From Serratia marcescens (GTDB lineage Bacteria > Pseudomonadota > Gammaproteobacteria > Enterobacterales > Enterobacteriaceae): a stretch of 64,000 bases of DNA. The notes under the pieces are model-generated. The model searched no databases. It was not told the origin of the DNA and worked only from the letters and a program-made list of their open reading frames with translations. The stretch spans positions 3,596,001 to 3,660,000 of the forward strand of contig NZ_JARVZZ010000001.1 of the NCBI RefSeq assembly GCF_029846115.1, in the 5' to 3' direction. Shown piece after piece: positions 20,553-29,661 of this stretch; the first letter of the stretch is position 1, and the number at the start of each line of letters is the position of its first letter. A program made the translations under genes and the position numbers.

Positions 20553-21527
20553 CTACGGGGCGATATCGACGATCGCCCCGCATTCGAACGCCAGGCCCGG
20601 TTCGACGTCCCGCGCCAGCCAGGTTGGGCCGTCCAGATCGACGAAGCGGGCCGCCGGCGCCAGCGGCAAGGCGGCGGATATCGCCCGCGACGTGCACAAC
20701 ATGCAGCCAAGCATGATAGCGAACCCTTGTTCGCGCGCGGCCTGCGCCAGCGCCAACGCCTCGGTCAAGCCGCCGGTTTTGTCCAGTTTGATATTGACCA
20801 TCTGATAGCGCTGTGCCAACCGCGGCAGATCGGCGCGGGTGTGGCAGCTCTCATCGGCGCAGATCGGCAGCGGATGAATAAAGTGCTCCAGCGCGGCGTC
20901 GTCACCGGCCGGCAGCGGCTGCTCCAGCATCGCCACGCCAAGATCGGCCAGCAACTGACAGCGCGCCGCCAGCCCTTCTGCCTGCCAGGACTCATTGGCG
21001 TCGACAATCAGCGTCGCCTGCGGCACCGCAGCGCGGATCGCCACCAATCGTTCGCTGATATAGTGATCGTCGAGTTTGATCTTCAGCAGCGTGGCGCCCT
21101 GCTGCTCCAGTTCACGCGCGGCGAAGGCCATCGCTTCCGGCGTGCCGATGCTGACGGTCTGCGCCATACGGATATGCGCCGGGGCCGTCACGCCGCTGCG
21201 CTGCCACAGGCTCTGCCCGTGCAGGCGGCACTCCAGATCCCACAGCGCCGAATCCAGTGCGTTGCGGGCGGCGCCCGCCGGCATCTGCACCCGCAGCTGT
21301 TCGCGGGTCATGCCTTGTGCGATCGCCGGCGCCATCTCTGCCAGCTGTGCCATCACCGATTCCTCGCTCTCGTCGTAGCGCGGGTACGGCGTGCATTCAC
21401 CGATGCCGCGCACGTCCTGCTGTTCGATTTCGACCACCACCACCCGGGCTTCGGTGCGGCTGCCGCGCGCAATCACGAAGGCGGTATGCAGCGGCCAGGC
21501 TTCCGGGTAAAAACGCATGTCTCTCAT
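20553..21527 (-). CDS. ycjG: L-Ala-D/L-Glu epimerase
   Basis: A 324-residue enolase-superfamily epimerase that converts L-Ala-D-Glu, made by MpaA, to L-Ala-L-Glu. Features: the capping domain ending near PAGAARNALDSALWDLE, the barrel lysine pair KLKID-like segment LLKIKLDDHYIS, the metal ligands in IVDANESW, LEQPLP and CADESCHT, and the second lysine in MVNIKLDK. AGGAG five bases upstream sets the start at 21527. It converges on mpaA with only three bases between stops. Confidence 0.94.
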   Translation of the reverse strand: MRDMRFYPEAWPLHTAFVIARGSRTEARVVVVEIEQQDVRGIGECTPYPRYDESEESVMAQLAEMAPAIAQGMTREQLRVQMPAGAARNALDSALWDLECRLHGQSLWQRSGVTAPAHIRMAQTVSIGTPEAMAFAARELEQQGATLLKIKLDDHYISERLVAIRAAVPQATLIVDANESWQAEGLAARCQLLADLGVAMLEQPLPAGDDAALEHFIHPLPICADESCHTRADLPRLAQRYQMVNIKLDKTGGLTEALALAQAAREQGFAIMLGCMLCTSRAISAALPLAPAARFVDLDGPTWLARDVEPGLAFECGAIVDIAP

Positions 21528-21660
21528 AACGGCTCCTGAGCGAAAACTGCGCATTCAGCCAGGCTGATGCGCCGGTGATGTTTTATAGAACAGCCTAATA
21601 TATACAACTATTTAGCAAACTTTGATATCCAATCCGCCCCGGTTGTCATAAACTGGCGCC

Positions 21661-21721
21661 AGGGTGTGAACCTGATGTTAAATGCCGTTACCGGCGCACC
21701 GTTTCATCAGGTTCATACCCT
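21661..21721. repeat. 17-bp inverted repeat upstream of tpx
   Basis: AGGGTGTGAACCTGATG (21661-21677) and, after 27 bases, its complement (21705-21721) with a single mismatch. It lies 31 bases before the tpx start codon and may overlap the promoter or form a strong leader hairpin. It resembles no repeat family I know. Confidence 0.7.
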
Positions 21722-21752
21722 TTGTATAAACACCTGTAAAAGGAATCTAGCA

Positions 21753-22256
21753 ATGACTCAGACAGTACATTTTCAAGGCAATCCGGTCAGCGTAGCGGGC
21801 AAGCTGCCACAGCAGGGCGAACAGGCCAAGGCCTTCTCACTGGTTGCCAAAGACCTGTCAGACGTGGCGCTGAGCAGCTTCGCGGGTAAACGCAAAGTCC
21901 TGAACATCTTCCCTAGCATCGATACCGGCGTCTGCGCGACTTCGGTGCGTAAATTCAACCAGCTGGCCAGCGGCCTGGATAACACCGTGGTGCTGTGCAT
22001 CTCCGCCGATCTGCCGTTCGCGCAGTCTCGCTTCTGCGGCGCGGAAGGCCTGAGCAACGTGGTTACCCTGTCCACCCTGCGCGGCACCGAATTCAAGCAG
22101 GCGTACGGCGTCGAAATCGCCGAAGGCCCGTTGGCAGGCCTGACCGCGCGTGCGGTCGTGGTGCTGGATGGCCAGGATAACGTGCTGTACAGCGAGCTGG
22201 TGAACGAAATCACCACCGAGCCGGACTACGACGCGGCGCTGGCTGCGCTGAAATAA
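21753..22256 (+). CDS. tpx: Thiol peroxidase
   Basis: A 167-residue atypical two-cysteine peroxiredoxin that reduces hydroperoxides with thioredoxin. The peroxidatic cysteine is C61 (DTGVCATS) and the resolving cysteine C95 (SRFCGAEG). It matches E. coli Tpx. The ATG at 21753 follows AAAAGGAA; upstream frame is not used. It lies divergent from ycjG and convergent with tyrR, as in E. coli. Confidence 0.96.
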   Translation: MTQTVHFQGNPVSVAGKLPQQGEQAKAFSLVAKDLSDVALSSFAGKRKVLNIFPSIDTGVCATSVRKFNQLASGLDNTVVLCISADLPFAQSRFCGAEGLSNVVTLSTLRGTEFKQAYGVEIAEGPLAGLTARAVVVLDGQDNVLYSELVNEITTEPDYDAALAALK

Positions 22257-22257
22257 C

Positions 22258-22281
22258 AAAGCCGGCGTTCGCCGGCTTTGG
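22258..22281 (+). terminator. Terminator of tpx
   Basis: The stem AAAGCCGG/CCGGCTTT follows the tpx stop codon directly; the T tract is short. Confidence 0.65.
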
Positions 22282-22290
22282 ATACCCATT

Positions 22291-22313
22291 AAAGGCGCCG
22301 CACGGCGCCTTTC
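22291..22313. terminator. Bidirectional hairpin between tpx and tyrR
   Basis: The stem AAAGGCGCC/GGCGCCTTT (22291-22312) ends at the tyrR stop codon and is followed on the plus strand by CTTATT. It can serve either gene. Confidence 0.55.
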
Positions 22314-23885
22314 TTATTCCTCGCCCTCAGCGCCGCCTTTACGGCTGCTCAGGCCATACTCGCGCAGCTTGTTGGCGATGGCGGTATGGGAAACGCCCAG
22401 TCGCTTCGCCAGCTTGCGGGTGCTGGGATAGGTGCGATACAGGCGCGTCAGCACCGAGCGCTCGAAACGCTTGCTGATGTCGTCCAGCGAGCCGTCCAGC
22501 ACCTCGTCGCCCAATGACATCTCCACCTCGAACTCCGGCAATACGATATCCTGCGGCCGCAGCTCGTAGCCTTCGGTTTGCGTCAACGCGCGGTAGATGG
22601 CGTTTTTCAGTTGGCGTACGTTGCCCGGCCAGCCATATTTGCTGAGGAAGCCGCCCAGATCGTTCGCCAGCTTGGGCCGCGCCACGCCCTGTTCATCGGC
22701 GAAGCGCGCCACGAACAGCTCGGTCAGCGGCATGATGTCCTGCGGACGCTCGCGCAATGGCGGGATGGTGATGGTCAGCACGTTGAGGCGATAATAGAGA
22801 TCTTCGCGGAATTCGCCGCGCTGCACCAGCTCGGTGAGGTTTTTCTGGGTAGCGCAGATCACGCGCACGTCGACGTGCACCTCATGCTCTTCGCCAACGC
22901 GTCGGAAGGTGCCGTCGTTGAGGAAACGCAGCAGTTTGGTCTGCATGCGCGGCGACATTTCACCGATCTCATCCAGCAGCACCGAGCCGCCGTTGGCCTG
23001 CTCGAAGAAGCCCTTTTTGCCTTCCAGCGCGTTGGGATAAGCGCCCGGCGCATGGCCGAACAGTTCGCTCTCCACCACGTCATCCGGCAGTGCGGCGCAG
23101 TTCAGCGCCAGGAACGGCTGTTTGCCGCGCGGGCTGCGCAAATGGCAGGCGCGGGCCAGAATATCCTTGCCGGTACCGGTATCGCCGACGATCAGCAGCG
23201 GCGCATCGAGCATCGCCAACTTGCGCGCCTGCTCCAGCACGTGACGCATCTTGGCGCTCACCGCGACGATGTGGTCGAATTCGGTATCGTCGTTCACCGA
23301 CAAATTTTGCAGCTGGCGGCCCATGCGCGCGGTGGACTTCAGCATCACCACCGCGCCGACCGCGGCCGGCTGCTGCTGTTCGTCTTCCAGGTAGATAGGC
23401 GTGATGTCCATCAGGAAGTCCTGGCTGCGGATCACCACCCGCTCGGAATGCGGCGCCGTATGCTCGCTCTCCAGCCAGCGGCTGAAGTTATAGCCGCCGA
23501 TCAGCGCCCCGGCGGTCTGGTTGCGGATCTTGTCTTCGTTCAGGCTGAACAGCGCCTGCGCCGCCGGGTTGGCCAGCTCGACCTTGCCCTTCATATCGAT
23601 AGAGAACACCGGTTCCGGCATCGATTCCAGCAGCGCACGCAGCGCGCGATGCTCGCGTTCGGAAGGCATAAAGCTGACGGTGCGCACATCGGTCACGCCG
23701 GCGATGCGGCGGATCTCCGCCATCAGCGCGCGGAAAGTATCGAAATCCAGCTGGGAGAAATTGAGGTAAATGCGGCCGATGGGATCGATTTCGATGCCAC
23801 GCAAGTCAATGCTGCGCGATACCAAAAGATCGAGTAATTCTCGAGTGAGACCGAGGCGGTCTTCGCAAAATACTTCCAAACGCAT
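22314..23885 (-). CDS. tyrR: Transcriptional regulator TyrR
   Basis: A 523-residue regulator of aromatic amino acid synthesis and transport. Domains in order: an N-terminal ACT domain (MRLEVFCEDRLGLTRELLDL), a PAS domain (about 80-150), an AAA+ domain of the sigma-54-activator type (Walker A GDTGTGKD, Walker B VLLDEIGEM), and a C-terminal helix-turn-helix (SVLTRLYRTYPSTRKLAKRL). The loop reads GAYPNA instead of GAFTGA, as expected for TyrR, which works with sigma-70. It is slightly longer than E. coli TyrR (513). Confidence 0.96.
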   Translation of the reverse strand: MRLEVFCEDRLGLTRELLDLLVSRSIDLRGIEIDPIGRIYLNFSQLDFDTFRALMAEIRRIAGVTDVRTVSFMPSEREHRALRALLESMPEPVFSIDMKGKVELANPAAQALFSLNEDKIRNQTAGALIGGYNFSRWLESEHTAPHSERVVIRSQDFLMDITPIYLEDEQQQPAAVGAVVMLKSTARMGRQLQNLSVNDDTEFDHIVAVSAKMRHVLEQARKLAMLDAPLLIVGDTGTGKDILARACHLRSPRGKQPFLALNCAALPDDVVESELFGHAPGAYPNALEGKKGFFEQANGGSVLLDEIGEMSPRMQTKLLRFLNDGTFRRVGEEHEVHVDVRVICATQKNLTELVQRGEFREDLYYRLNVLTITIPPLRERPQDIMPLTELFVARFADEQGVARPKLANDLGGFLSKYGWPGNVRQLKNAIYRALTQTEGYELRPQDIVLPEFEVEMSLGDEVLDGSLDDISKRFERSVLTRLYRTYPSTRKLAKRLGVSHTAIANKLREYGLSSRKGGAEGEE

Positions 23886-24166
23886 CAGTGTTGGCCTTAT
23901 CTCTGCAGGTGCGGGGATCGTTGACGATGATGATACTCCCTCGCACCGGGCGGTAGAAGCAGTCTGTCAGCAAAAGTTGACAGAACTCCGATTTATTGCC
24001 GTGGTTGCTGATTTTAAACGCAAGCGGATAACAGCATCGGCGTCATTTTAGCCTACAAACAGAGAGTTATCACAACCAGAATTAATTTTGCAGAGATTTA
24101 TCACGCACTCACAGGGGGATCGACTTTCGTCAAGTCTCGATTACGTCCGGCGTTGGCGCCGTTGAG
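23886..24166. other. Upstream region of tyrR
   Basis: No gene is seen. The left part holds the tyrR promoter region with a TyrR-type box at 23965-23982. The right part runs into the terminator of the psp-ycjXF transcript. Confidence 0.6.
23965..23982 (-). promoter_or_regulatory. TyrR box, probable autoregulation site
   Basis: TGTCAGCAAAAGTTGACA fits the 18-base TyrR box pattern TGTAAA-N6-TTTACA, with the invariant TGT and ACA 12 bases apart and 9 of 12 specified bases matched. It lies about 80 bases upstream of the tyrR start. E. coli tyrR is autorepressed through such a box. Confidence 0.6.
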
Positions 24167-24190
24167 AAAACGGCGCCCTGATAGCGCCGT
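24167..24190 (-). terminator. Terminator of the psp-ycjX-ycjF transcript
   Basis: On the minus strand ACGGCGC/GCGCCGT (loop of seven bases) is followed by TTTTCTC. It lies directly after the ycjF stop. Confidence 0.7.
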
Positions 24191-24198
24191 CGTGGGGG

Positions 24199-25260
24199 TT
24201 ATTTGGCCTTGCCGTCGCTCTTTTTCAGCGTGTCTTTCAACTGGCCGATCAGCTGGCTGCGGAAATCGCCAAGCTTCGGTTTTTCCCCTTCCAGCCACGG
24301 CAGCGGGCGGCACAGTTCCATCGCCTTGATGCCCAGCCTCGCGGTCAACAACCCGGCGCCGATGCCCTGCGCCGCGCGCGCCGACAGCCGCGCCGCCAGA
24401 TCCTGCGACATCCAGTCCATGCCCACTTCGCGCACCAGCTCGGAGGCGCCGGCGAAAGCGATGTTCAACAGCACCAGTCGGAACAGACGAATGCGGCTGA
24501 AGTAGCCCAGTTCAATGCCGTACAGCGCGGCGATGCGGTTGATCAAACGGATGTTGCGCCAGGCGATGAACGCCATATCCACCAGCGCCAACGGGCTGAC
24601 GGCGATCATCAGCGTCGATTCGGCGGCGGAGCGGCTGATTTCGCGCCGCGCCTGGTTGTCGAGCACCGGCTGCACCAGTTTGGCGTACAGCTCCACCACT
24701 TCACGATCGTTTTGCGTTTCATGCAACGAGGCCTGCCAACGCTGCAGCGCAGGATGCCCCTGATCCAGCCCGGCCTGGCGCGCCAGCTTCTCGCAGAATT
24801 CGCGCCCTTGCCCCAGCCCGTGGCTGTGCAACAGCTCGCGCGCCACGTCGCGCTCTTCTGCGCGCTGGCGCAACCGATACAAACGCCGCCACTCGGTGAC
24901 CACCGAACCGACGCCGGCGAACACGATCAGGCCGCCGGCCACGCCGCCGCCCATGGCGATCCAGTCCTGCTGCACCCAGGCGGTATGCACCCACTGCACG
25001 CCCTGCGCCACCACGCTGACGCCGAACAGCGCCAGGCCGGCGGTGACCATTTTGCGCCACAGGCTGCGTTTAGGTTTCAGCGCGGCGTTGATGATGCCTT
25101 CGGCGCGCCCTTCTTCCTCTTCCTGCTGCAGCTCCGGCGCCGCCGGGAAAAAGCTTTCCGCCTGCTCGGCATCGAAAGCGACGCCGGCGCGCAACGCCGG
25201 TTCCTGCGGCGGTTGCAGCGGTTCGTCAAAATCGATACGCGGTTTGATCGGCTCGCTCAT
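24199..25260 (-). CDS. ycjF: YcjF, inner-membrane protein (DUF697 / TIGR01620 family)
   Basis: A 353-residue protein with a polar, proline-rich N-terminus and two membrane segments near residues 70-90 ([19 protein letters not shown]) and 100-120 ([20 protein letters not shown]), followed by a helical cytoplasmic domain. The start codon overlaps the ycjX stop by four bases. It is co-transcribed with the phage-shock genes as in E. coli. The precise function is unknown. Confidence 0.93.
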   Translation of the reverse strand: MSEPIKPRIDFDEPLQPPQEPALRAGVAFDAEQAESFFPAAPELQQEEEEGRAEGIINAALKPKRSLWRKMVTAGLALFGVSVVAQGVQWVHTAWVQQDWIAMGGGVAGGLIVFAGVGSVVTEWRRLYRLRQRAEERDVARELLHSHGLGQGREFCEKLARQAGLDQGHPALQRWQASLHETQNDREVVELYAKLVQPVLDNQARREISRSAAESTLMIAVSPLALVDMAFIAWRNIRLINRIAALYGIELGYFSRIRLFRLVLLNIAFAGASELVREVGMDWMSQDLAARLSARAAQGIGAGLLTARLGIKAMELCRPLPWLEGEKPKLGDFRSQLIGQLKDTLKKSDGKAK

Positions 25261-26654
25261 CGCAATTTGTCTCCCAGTAAAAACTCCATCACCGCATCCA
25301 GACGGATGTGCGGCAACGGGCTGTCCACGCTCATGGCGCGCGGACGAAACTCATCGAAGTGGAACCCCTGGCTCTGCCAGAACGCCGGCCCCGGCAGGCG
25401 GGCGGGCACTTCGCCGGGGAACACCGTCAGCGGTGCGCCGTCGCTCAGGCGGTTGCCCTTCAACGCCGGAATGCGTTGCCCCTGATGATCGACGATGCCG
25501 CTCTCGGTCGCCTGCACCGAGGCCAGGCCGACGCAATCCATGCTGATGCCCTCGAACGCCGCGTTTTGCCACGCCTCCTGTACCAGCTGTTGCAGCAAGG
25601 ACACCAGATTGGCGTGCTGATCGGCGGTGATATGGTCCGCCTTGGTGGCGGCGAACATCAGTTTGTCGATGGTCGGCGAAAACAAGCGGCGAAACAGCGT
25701 GCGTTTGCCGTAATGGAAGCTCTGCATCAGCTGGGTCAGCGCCAGACGCATGTCGTTGAATGCCTGCGGGCCGCTGTTGAGCGGCTGCAGGCAGTCGACC
25801 AGCACGATTTGCCGATCGAAACGGACGAAATGTTCTTTGTAGAAGTTTTTGACGATCGACTGGCAGTAGTAGTTGAAGCGAGCGCGCAACATGCCGATGT
25901 TGCTGTGTTTGTCGGCCTGCGCCAGCTTCGATTCGCCGATCGTGGCCACGTCGGGCCACGGGAAAAACTGCAGCGCCGGCGCGCCGGCCATATCGCCCGG
26001 CAGCACGAAACGCCCCGGCTGAATGAAGTGCAGCCCTTCGCTTTTACAGCGCAGCAGATAATCGGTGTAAGCCTGGGCGATCGCCGCCAGGCGGTTTTCA
26101 TCGGCCGGGGCCAGCGGATCGCAGGCCTTGCACAGCTCAAGCCAGGGCTTGGCCCATTCGGCGCGTTCGCCCTGCAGCAGCCCGGTCATCTGGCGCGACC
26201 AGGCCAGGTAATCCTGCTCGAGCATCGGCAGATCCAGCAACCATTCACCGGGATAATCGACGATCTCCAGGTACAGCGTGGAGGTGTCTTTGAAATGGCG
26301 CAGCAGCGAGTCATTGGAACGGTAACGCAGCGCCAGACGGATTTCGCTGACGCCGCGCGTCGGCGTCGGCCAGGCCGGCGGCGTGCCGTACAACTGCGCC
26401 AGCCCTTCGTCATAGGTGAAACGCTGGATGCCGAGATCGCGCTGCGGGATGCGTTTGACGCCCAGCAGGCGCTCTTCGCGCACCGGTGAAAACAGCGGCA
26501 TACGCGCGCCGCTGTGCACATGCAGCAGTTGGTTGACGAAGGCGGTGATAAAGGCGGTTTTGCCGCTGCGGCTCAGGCCGGTCACCGCCAGGCGCAGATG
26601 GCGATCCATTCCGCGGTTGACCAGCGAGGTTAACTCATTTTGCAGTCGTTTCAT
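25257..26654 (-). CDS. ycjX: YcjX, P-loop NTPase of the psp regulon
   Basis: A 465-residue predicted GTPase with the P-loop [10 protein letters not shown] near residues 26-35 and the later motifs [15 protein letters not shown] and KADHI. Its start overlaps the end of pspD by 20 bases. With YcjF it forms the distal part of the psp operon, induced by membrane stress; the cellular role is not established. Confidence 0.93.
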   Translation of the reverse strand: MKRLQNELTSLVNRGMDRHLRLAVTGLSRSGKTAFITAFVNQLLHVHSGARMPLFSPVREERLLGVKRIPQRDLGIQRFTYDEGLAQLYGTPPAWPTPTRGVSEIRLALRYRSNDSLLRHFKDTSTLYLEIVDYPGEWLLDLPMLEQDYLAWSRQMTGLLQGERAEWAKPWLELCKACDPLAPADENRLAAIAQAYTDYLLRCKSEGLHFIQPGRFVLPGDMAGAPALQFFPWPDVATIGESKLAQADKHSNIGMLRARFNYYCQSIVKNFYKEHFVRFDRQIVLVDCLQPLNSGPQAFNDMRLALTQLMQSFHYGKRTLFRRLFSPTIDKLMFAATKADHITADQHANLVSLLQQLVQEAWQNAAFEGISMDCVGLASVQATESGIVDHQGQRIPALKGNRLSDGAPLTVFPGEVPARLPGPAFWQSQGFHFDEFRPRAMSVDSPLPHIRLDAVMEFLLGDKLR

Positions 26655-26901
26655 TGCTCTCCTTGACGTAACGCCCGAATGCCTTGTTCAGGCCTTTACG
26701 GAACAACGGTTCCAGCACCAGCGCCAGCACGAAGCGCACCGGTTTGCGGCCGACGGTCTTCAACAGCCAGCCGGCGGCGCCCGCCGGGCCATAATTCAAT
26801 AACGCTATGATGATGACTTTAGCCAATGTCTTCAACATTGCCGCCGCTCCTCGTTTAAATCCACCCGTTCTGGCGGTGTTCGCAACATCGATTTTATTCA
26901 T
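26635..26901 (-). CDS. pspD: Phage shock protein D
   Basis: An 88-residue small protein with one hydrophobic segment (AKVIIIALLNYGPAGAAGWLL) and a basic C-terminal half (GRKPVRFVLALVLEPLFRKG) matching E. coli PspD. The ATG at 26901 follows GGAGGGC; an upstream in-frame start at 26919 is less likely. It overlaps ycjX by 20 bases. Its role within the Psp response is minor and unclear. Confidence 0.9.
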   Translation of the reverse strand: MNKIDVANTARTGGFKRGAAAMLKTLAKVIIIALLNYGPAGAAGWLLKTVGRKPVRFVLALVLEPLFRKGLNKAFGRYVKESNETTAK

Positions 26902-26997
26902 GACAATGCCCTCCGGCACAAGACGATTAAGGTTACATTCACGGGATTACGGCGGCGAAGATGCCCGGCCTGCGCAGGCCGGGTCTCGCAAGAAGGG

Positions 26998-27357
26998 TTA
27001 CAGCTTGCGGAAACGGCTCTGTACGCCGAAGGTATCGGACGTCACGTAGCGCTCGACCTGACGCAGCTGCTGCTCGCCGCTGCCCAGCTCATACTCCAGC
27101 TGATCGAGCAGCTGGCGCGGCGTCTTCTGATGCTCGCCTTCGAAGCGGCTGGCCGGCGCTTCGTCCAACACGAACACCAGCGCGATATAGGCCACCAGCG
27201 TGAAGAAGAACAGCCCGAAGAACAGCGACAGCACCACCATCACGCGGATCAGTCGCACCGGCACGTCGAAATAGTGGGCCAAACCGGCGCAGACACCTTT
27301 CACCATGCCTTCTTCGGGAACGCGATAAAGCTTTTTACTGCCCAGCGTCGTGCTCAT
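26998..27357 (-). CDS. pspC: Phage shock protein C
   Basis: A 119-residue inner-membrane protein. The PspC signature KLYRVPEEGMVKGVCAGLA starts near residue 9, followed by a long hydrophobic stretch (VMVVLSLFFGLFFFTLVAYIALVFVL) and a cytosolic leucine-rich tail. With PspB it senses envelope stress and draws PspA to the membrane. Its start overlaps the pspB stop by one base. A GC hairpin lies in the gap before pspD. Confidence 0.95.
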   Translation of the reverse strand: MSTTLGSKKLYRVPEEGMVKGVCAGLAHYFDVPVRLIRVMVVLSLFFGLFFFTLVAYIALVFVLDEAPASRFEGEHQKTPRQLLDQLEYELGSGEQQLRQVERYVTSDTFGVQSRFRKL

Positions 27358-27584
27358 CAGGACTGTCTCCAGTTCGGGTGTTCCGCATCGAGGATCTCTT
27401 CCAGCGCCTGAATGCGTTCACGCATGCGTTTGGCGTCTTCCGCCAGCTGCGCCAGGCGCTGCATTTCTTGCTGACTCAGCTGGATGCCGGTCTGTTGCCG
27501 ATTGCTGTAATGCAGCCAAAGCCAAATCGGCGCGACAAACAGCACGAAAATTGTCAGCGGAATGGCAAGTAATAAAGCACTCAT
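27357..27584 (-). CDS. pspB: Phage shock protein B
   Basis: A 75-residue inner-membrane protein with one N-terminal helix (LLAIPLTIFVLFVAPIWLWLH) and a coiled-coil tail (LSQQEMQRLAQLAEDAKRM). It partners PspC in signalling. Gene order pspA-B-C-D is as in E. coli. Confidence 0.95.
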   Translation of the reverse strand: MSALLLAIPLTIFVLFVAPIWLWLHYSNRQQTGIQLSQQEMQRLAQLAEDAKRMRERIQALEEILDAEHPNWRQS

Positions 27585-27646
27585 TGTTATTCCTTCTTAT
27601 CGGGTCCTGAATTGGCGGCCACCTCCGCGTGTGGCCGCGGTTCGCC

Positions 27647-28312
27647 TTACTCGGAGCGGTTCATCTTAGCCTTCAGCGCCGCCAGTTGCTCACTGATGGC
27701 GTCGTCGGCCTTCAGCTCGGCAAACTCTTGGTCCAGCGACTTCTTTTTACCGATGCTGATGCTTTCCGCTTCGGCTTCCATGTGGTCGATACGGCGCTCG
27801 AACTGTTCGAAACGCGCCATCGCCTCATCCAGCTTGCCGCTGTCGAGCTGGCGGCGCACGTCACGGGAAGAAGACGCGGCCTGATGACGCAGCGCCAGCG
27901 CCTGCTGCCGCGCGCGGGTTTCGGTCAGCTTGTTTTCCAGCTCGCCGATTTCGCTCTTCATGCGCGCCAGCGTTTCTTCCACGGTCGCCACTTCCTGCGT
28001 CAGCGTGGCGATCAGATCGGCCACCTTTTGTTTTTCGATCAGCGCCGCACGGGCCAAGTCTTCTTTATCTTTGCGCAGCGCCAGTTCGGCTTTTTCCTGC
28101 CAGTCACTTACCTGGTTTTCACCCTGCTCGATGCGACGCAGCAGCTGCTTTTTCTCCGCCAGCGCGCGCGCCGACGTAGAGCGAACTTCAACCAGCGTGT
28201 CTTCCATCTCTTGGATCATCAAGCGCACCAGCTTCTGCGGATCTTCCGCCTTGTCCAGCAGGGTGTTGATGTTGGCGTTCACGATGTCGGCAAAACGAGA
28301 AAAAATACCCAT
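27647..28312 (-). CDS. pspA: Phage shock protein A
   Basis: A 221-residue almost wholly helical coiled-coil protein of the ESCRT-III-like PspA/Vipp1 family, starting with the amphipathic membrane-binding helix [16 protein letters not shown]. In rest it inhibits PspF; under proton-motive-force loss it moves to the membrane and stabilises it. First gene of the operon, behind a sigma-54 promoter. Confidence 0.97.
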   Translation of the reverse strand: MGIFSRFADIVNANINTLLDKAEDPQKLVRLMIQEMEDTLVEVRSTSARALAEKKQLLRRIEQGENQVSDWQEKAELALRKDKEDLARAALIEKQKVADLIATLTQEVATVEETLARMKSEIGELENKLTETRARQQALALRHQAASSSRDVRRQLDSGKLDEAMARFEQFERRIDHMEAEAESISIGKKKSLDQEFAELKADDAISEQLAALKAKMNRSE

Positions 28313-28383
28313 AATTCACTTCCTCTTGGTTCTGATGGCGTCTGAAGCGCCGCGTTAAGTCGTACAGCTTGCCCAAAGATATA

Positions 28384-28400
28384 ATCAAAACCCGTGCCAA
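28384..28400 (-). promoter_or_regulatory. Sigma-54 promoter of the psp operon
   Basis: On the minus strand TTGGCACGGGTTTTGAT carries the -24 GG and a -12 TTGAT element at the right spacing, close to the E. coli pspA promoter. An AT-rich tract just upstream (about 28408-28440) is a fitting IHF region, and PspF binding sites are expected further up, before pspF. Confidence 0.75.
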
Positions 28401-28496
28401 CTTTTATCTTACTGAAAAATAACAAATATTATTTTTTGACTCTCTGCATGCTTGCTGTAGAGTGATTATTTTAACCAAACATTGGCGAATTTCATC

Positions 28497-29504
28497 ATGA
28501 ACGAGCAGCCAGAGAATTTGTTGGGCGAGGCAAACGCCTTTGTCGAAGTCTTGGAGCAAGTCTCCCAGGTCGCCAAGCTGAACAAGCCGGTGCTGGTGAT
28601 CGGCGAGCGCGGCACCGGCAAGGAGCTGATCGCGCACCGTCTGCACTACCTCTCCAACCGCTGGCAAGGGCCGTTCATCTCGCTTAACTGCGCGGCGCTG
28701 AATGAAAACCTGCTGGACTCCGAACTGTTCGGCCACGAGGCCGGCGCCTTTACCGGCGCCCAAAAGCGCCATCTGGGGCGTTTCGAGCGCGCCGACGGCG
28801 GTACGCTGTTCCTCGATGAGCTGGCGACCGCGCCGATGCTGGTGCAGGAGAAATTGCTGCGGGTGATCGAATACGGCCAGTTGGAGCGCGTGGGCGGCAG
28901 TCAGCCACTGCGGGTGGATGTTCGCCTGGTGTGCGCCACCAACGACGATCTGCCGGCGCTGGCGGCGGCGGGCAAATTCCGCGCCGATCTGCTGGATCGG
29001 CTGGCGTTCGACGTGGTGCAACTGCCGCCGCTGCGCCAACGGCGGCCCGATATCATGCTGTTGGCCGAGCATTTCGCCATTCAAATGTGCCGCGAGCTGG
29101 CGCTGCCGCTGTTTCCCGGCTTTACCGAGCGCGCCAGGCAAACGTTGCTCGAGTATGGCTGGCCGGGCAACGTGCGTGAACTGAAAAACGTGGTGGAGCG
29201 TTCCGTCTATCGCCACGGCGACAGCGACAGCCCGCTGGATGAGATCGTCATCAACCCGTTTGCGCCACGCGAGGCCGCGCCGGTCGCGCCCGTTCCTGAA
29301 GACGCCGGCGCGTTACCGCCGCTGCCGCTGGATTTGAAACACTGGCAGTTGGAGCAGGAGAAGGCATTAATCGAAGCGGCGCTGCAGCAGGGGCGGTTCA
29401 ATCAGCGCAAGGCGGCGCAGCTGCTGGGGCTCACCTATCACCAGCTGCGCGGTATGCTGAAAAAGCATGCGCTGCTGCAAAACGGCGAAGCGGACGAGGA
29501 ATAA
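28497..29504 (+). CDS. pspF: Psp operon transcriptional activator PspF
   Basis: A 335-residue sigma-54 activator without an N-terminal sensory domain. It has Walker A GERGTGKE, the GAFTGA loop (HEAGAFTGAQ), Walker B TLFLDELAT, and a C-terminal helix-turn-helix (NQRKAAQLLGLTYHQLRGML). It activates the divergent psp operon and is restrained by PspA. The ATG at 28497 gives the same N-terminal length as E. coli PspF; a TTG at 28482 would add five residues. Confidence 0.95.
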   Translation: MNEQPENLLGEANAFVEVLEQVSQVAKLNKPVLVIGERGTGKELIAHRLHYLSNRWQGPFISLNCAALNENLLDSELFGHEAGAFTGAQKRHLGRFERADGGTLFLDELATAPMLVQEKLLRVIEYGQLERVGGSQPLRVDVRLVCATNDDLPALAAAGKFRADLLDRLAFDVVQLPPLRQRRPDIMLLAEHFAIQMCRELALPLFPGFTERARQTLLEYGWPGNVRELKNVVERSVYRHGDSDSPLDEIVINPFAPREAAPVAPVPEDAGALPPLPLDLKHWQLEQEKALIEAALQQGRFNQRKAAQLLGLTYHQLRGMLKKHALLQNGEADEE

Positions 29505-29516
29505 CAACGTGAAGAT

Positions 29517-29638
29517 GGGGTGCCGGTCTTTCCCGGCCGTCAGCTATTAACCCCAGGTTGAGAGATGTGGCCTGAGAACGGCCGCCTGGAGATGTCGGTC
29601 TTTCCCGACGGTCACTTCACTGCGCGGGGATGTCCCGC
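29517..29638. repeat. Cluster of four hairpins, two with the same loop, after pspF
   Basis: GCCGG-TCTTTC-CCGGC (29522-29537) and GTCGG-TCTTTC-CCGAC (29594-29609) are compensated versions of one hairpin with an identical loop. The first sits inside an outer GGGG/CCCC pair (29517-29520 / 29551-29554). Between them lies GGCC/GGCC near 29570-29584, and after them GCGGG/CCCGC (29624-29638). No coding frame and no T tract are present. Confidence 0.6.
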
Positions 29639-29661
29639 CGATGAATCACCTTCTTGCAAGA

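Noticed and set aside
22578..23837. A 419-codon open frame opposite tyrR
   Set aside because: An antisense shadow without features; tyrR has all expected domains.
28482..28497. TTG codon as an alternative pspF start
   Set aside because: It would add five residues not present in the E. coli protein; the ATG at 28497 aligns with the family start, although neither has a strong ribosome site.
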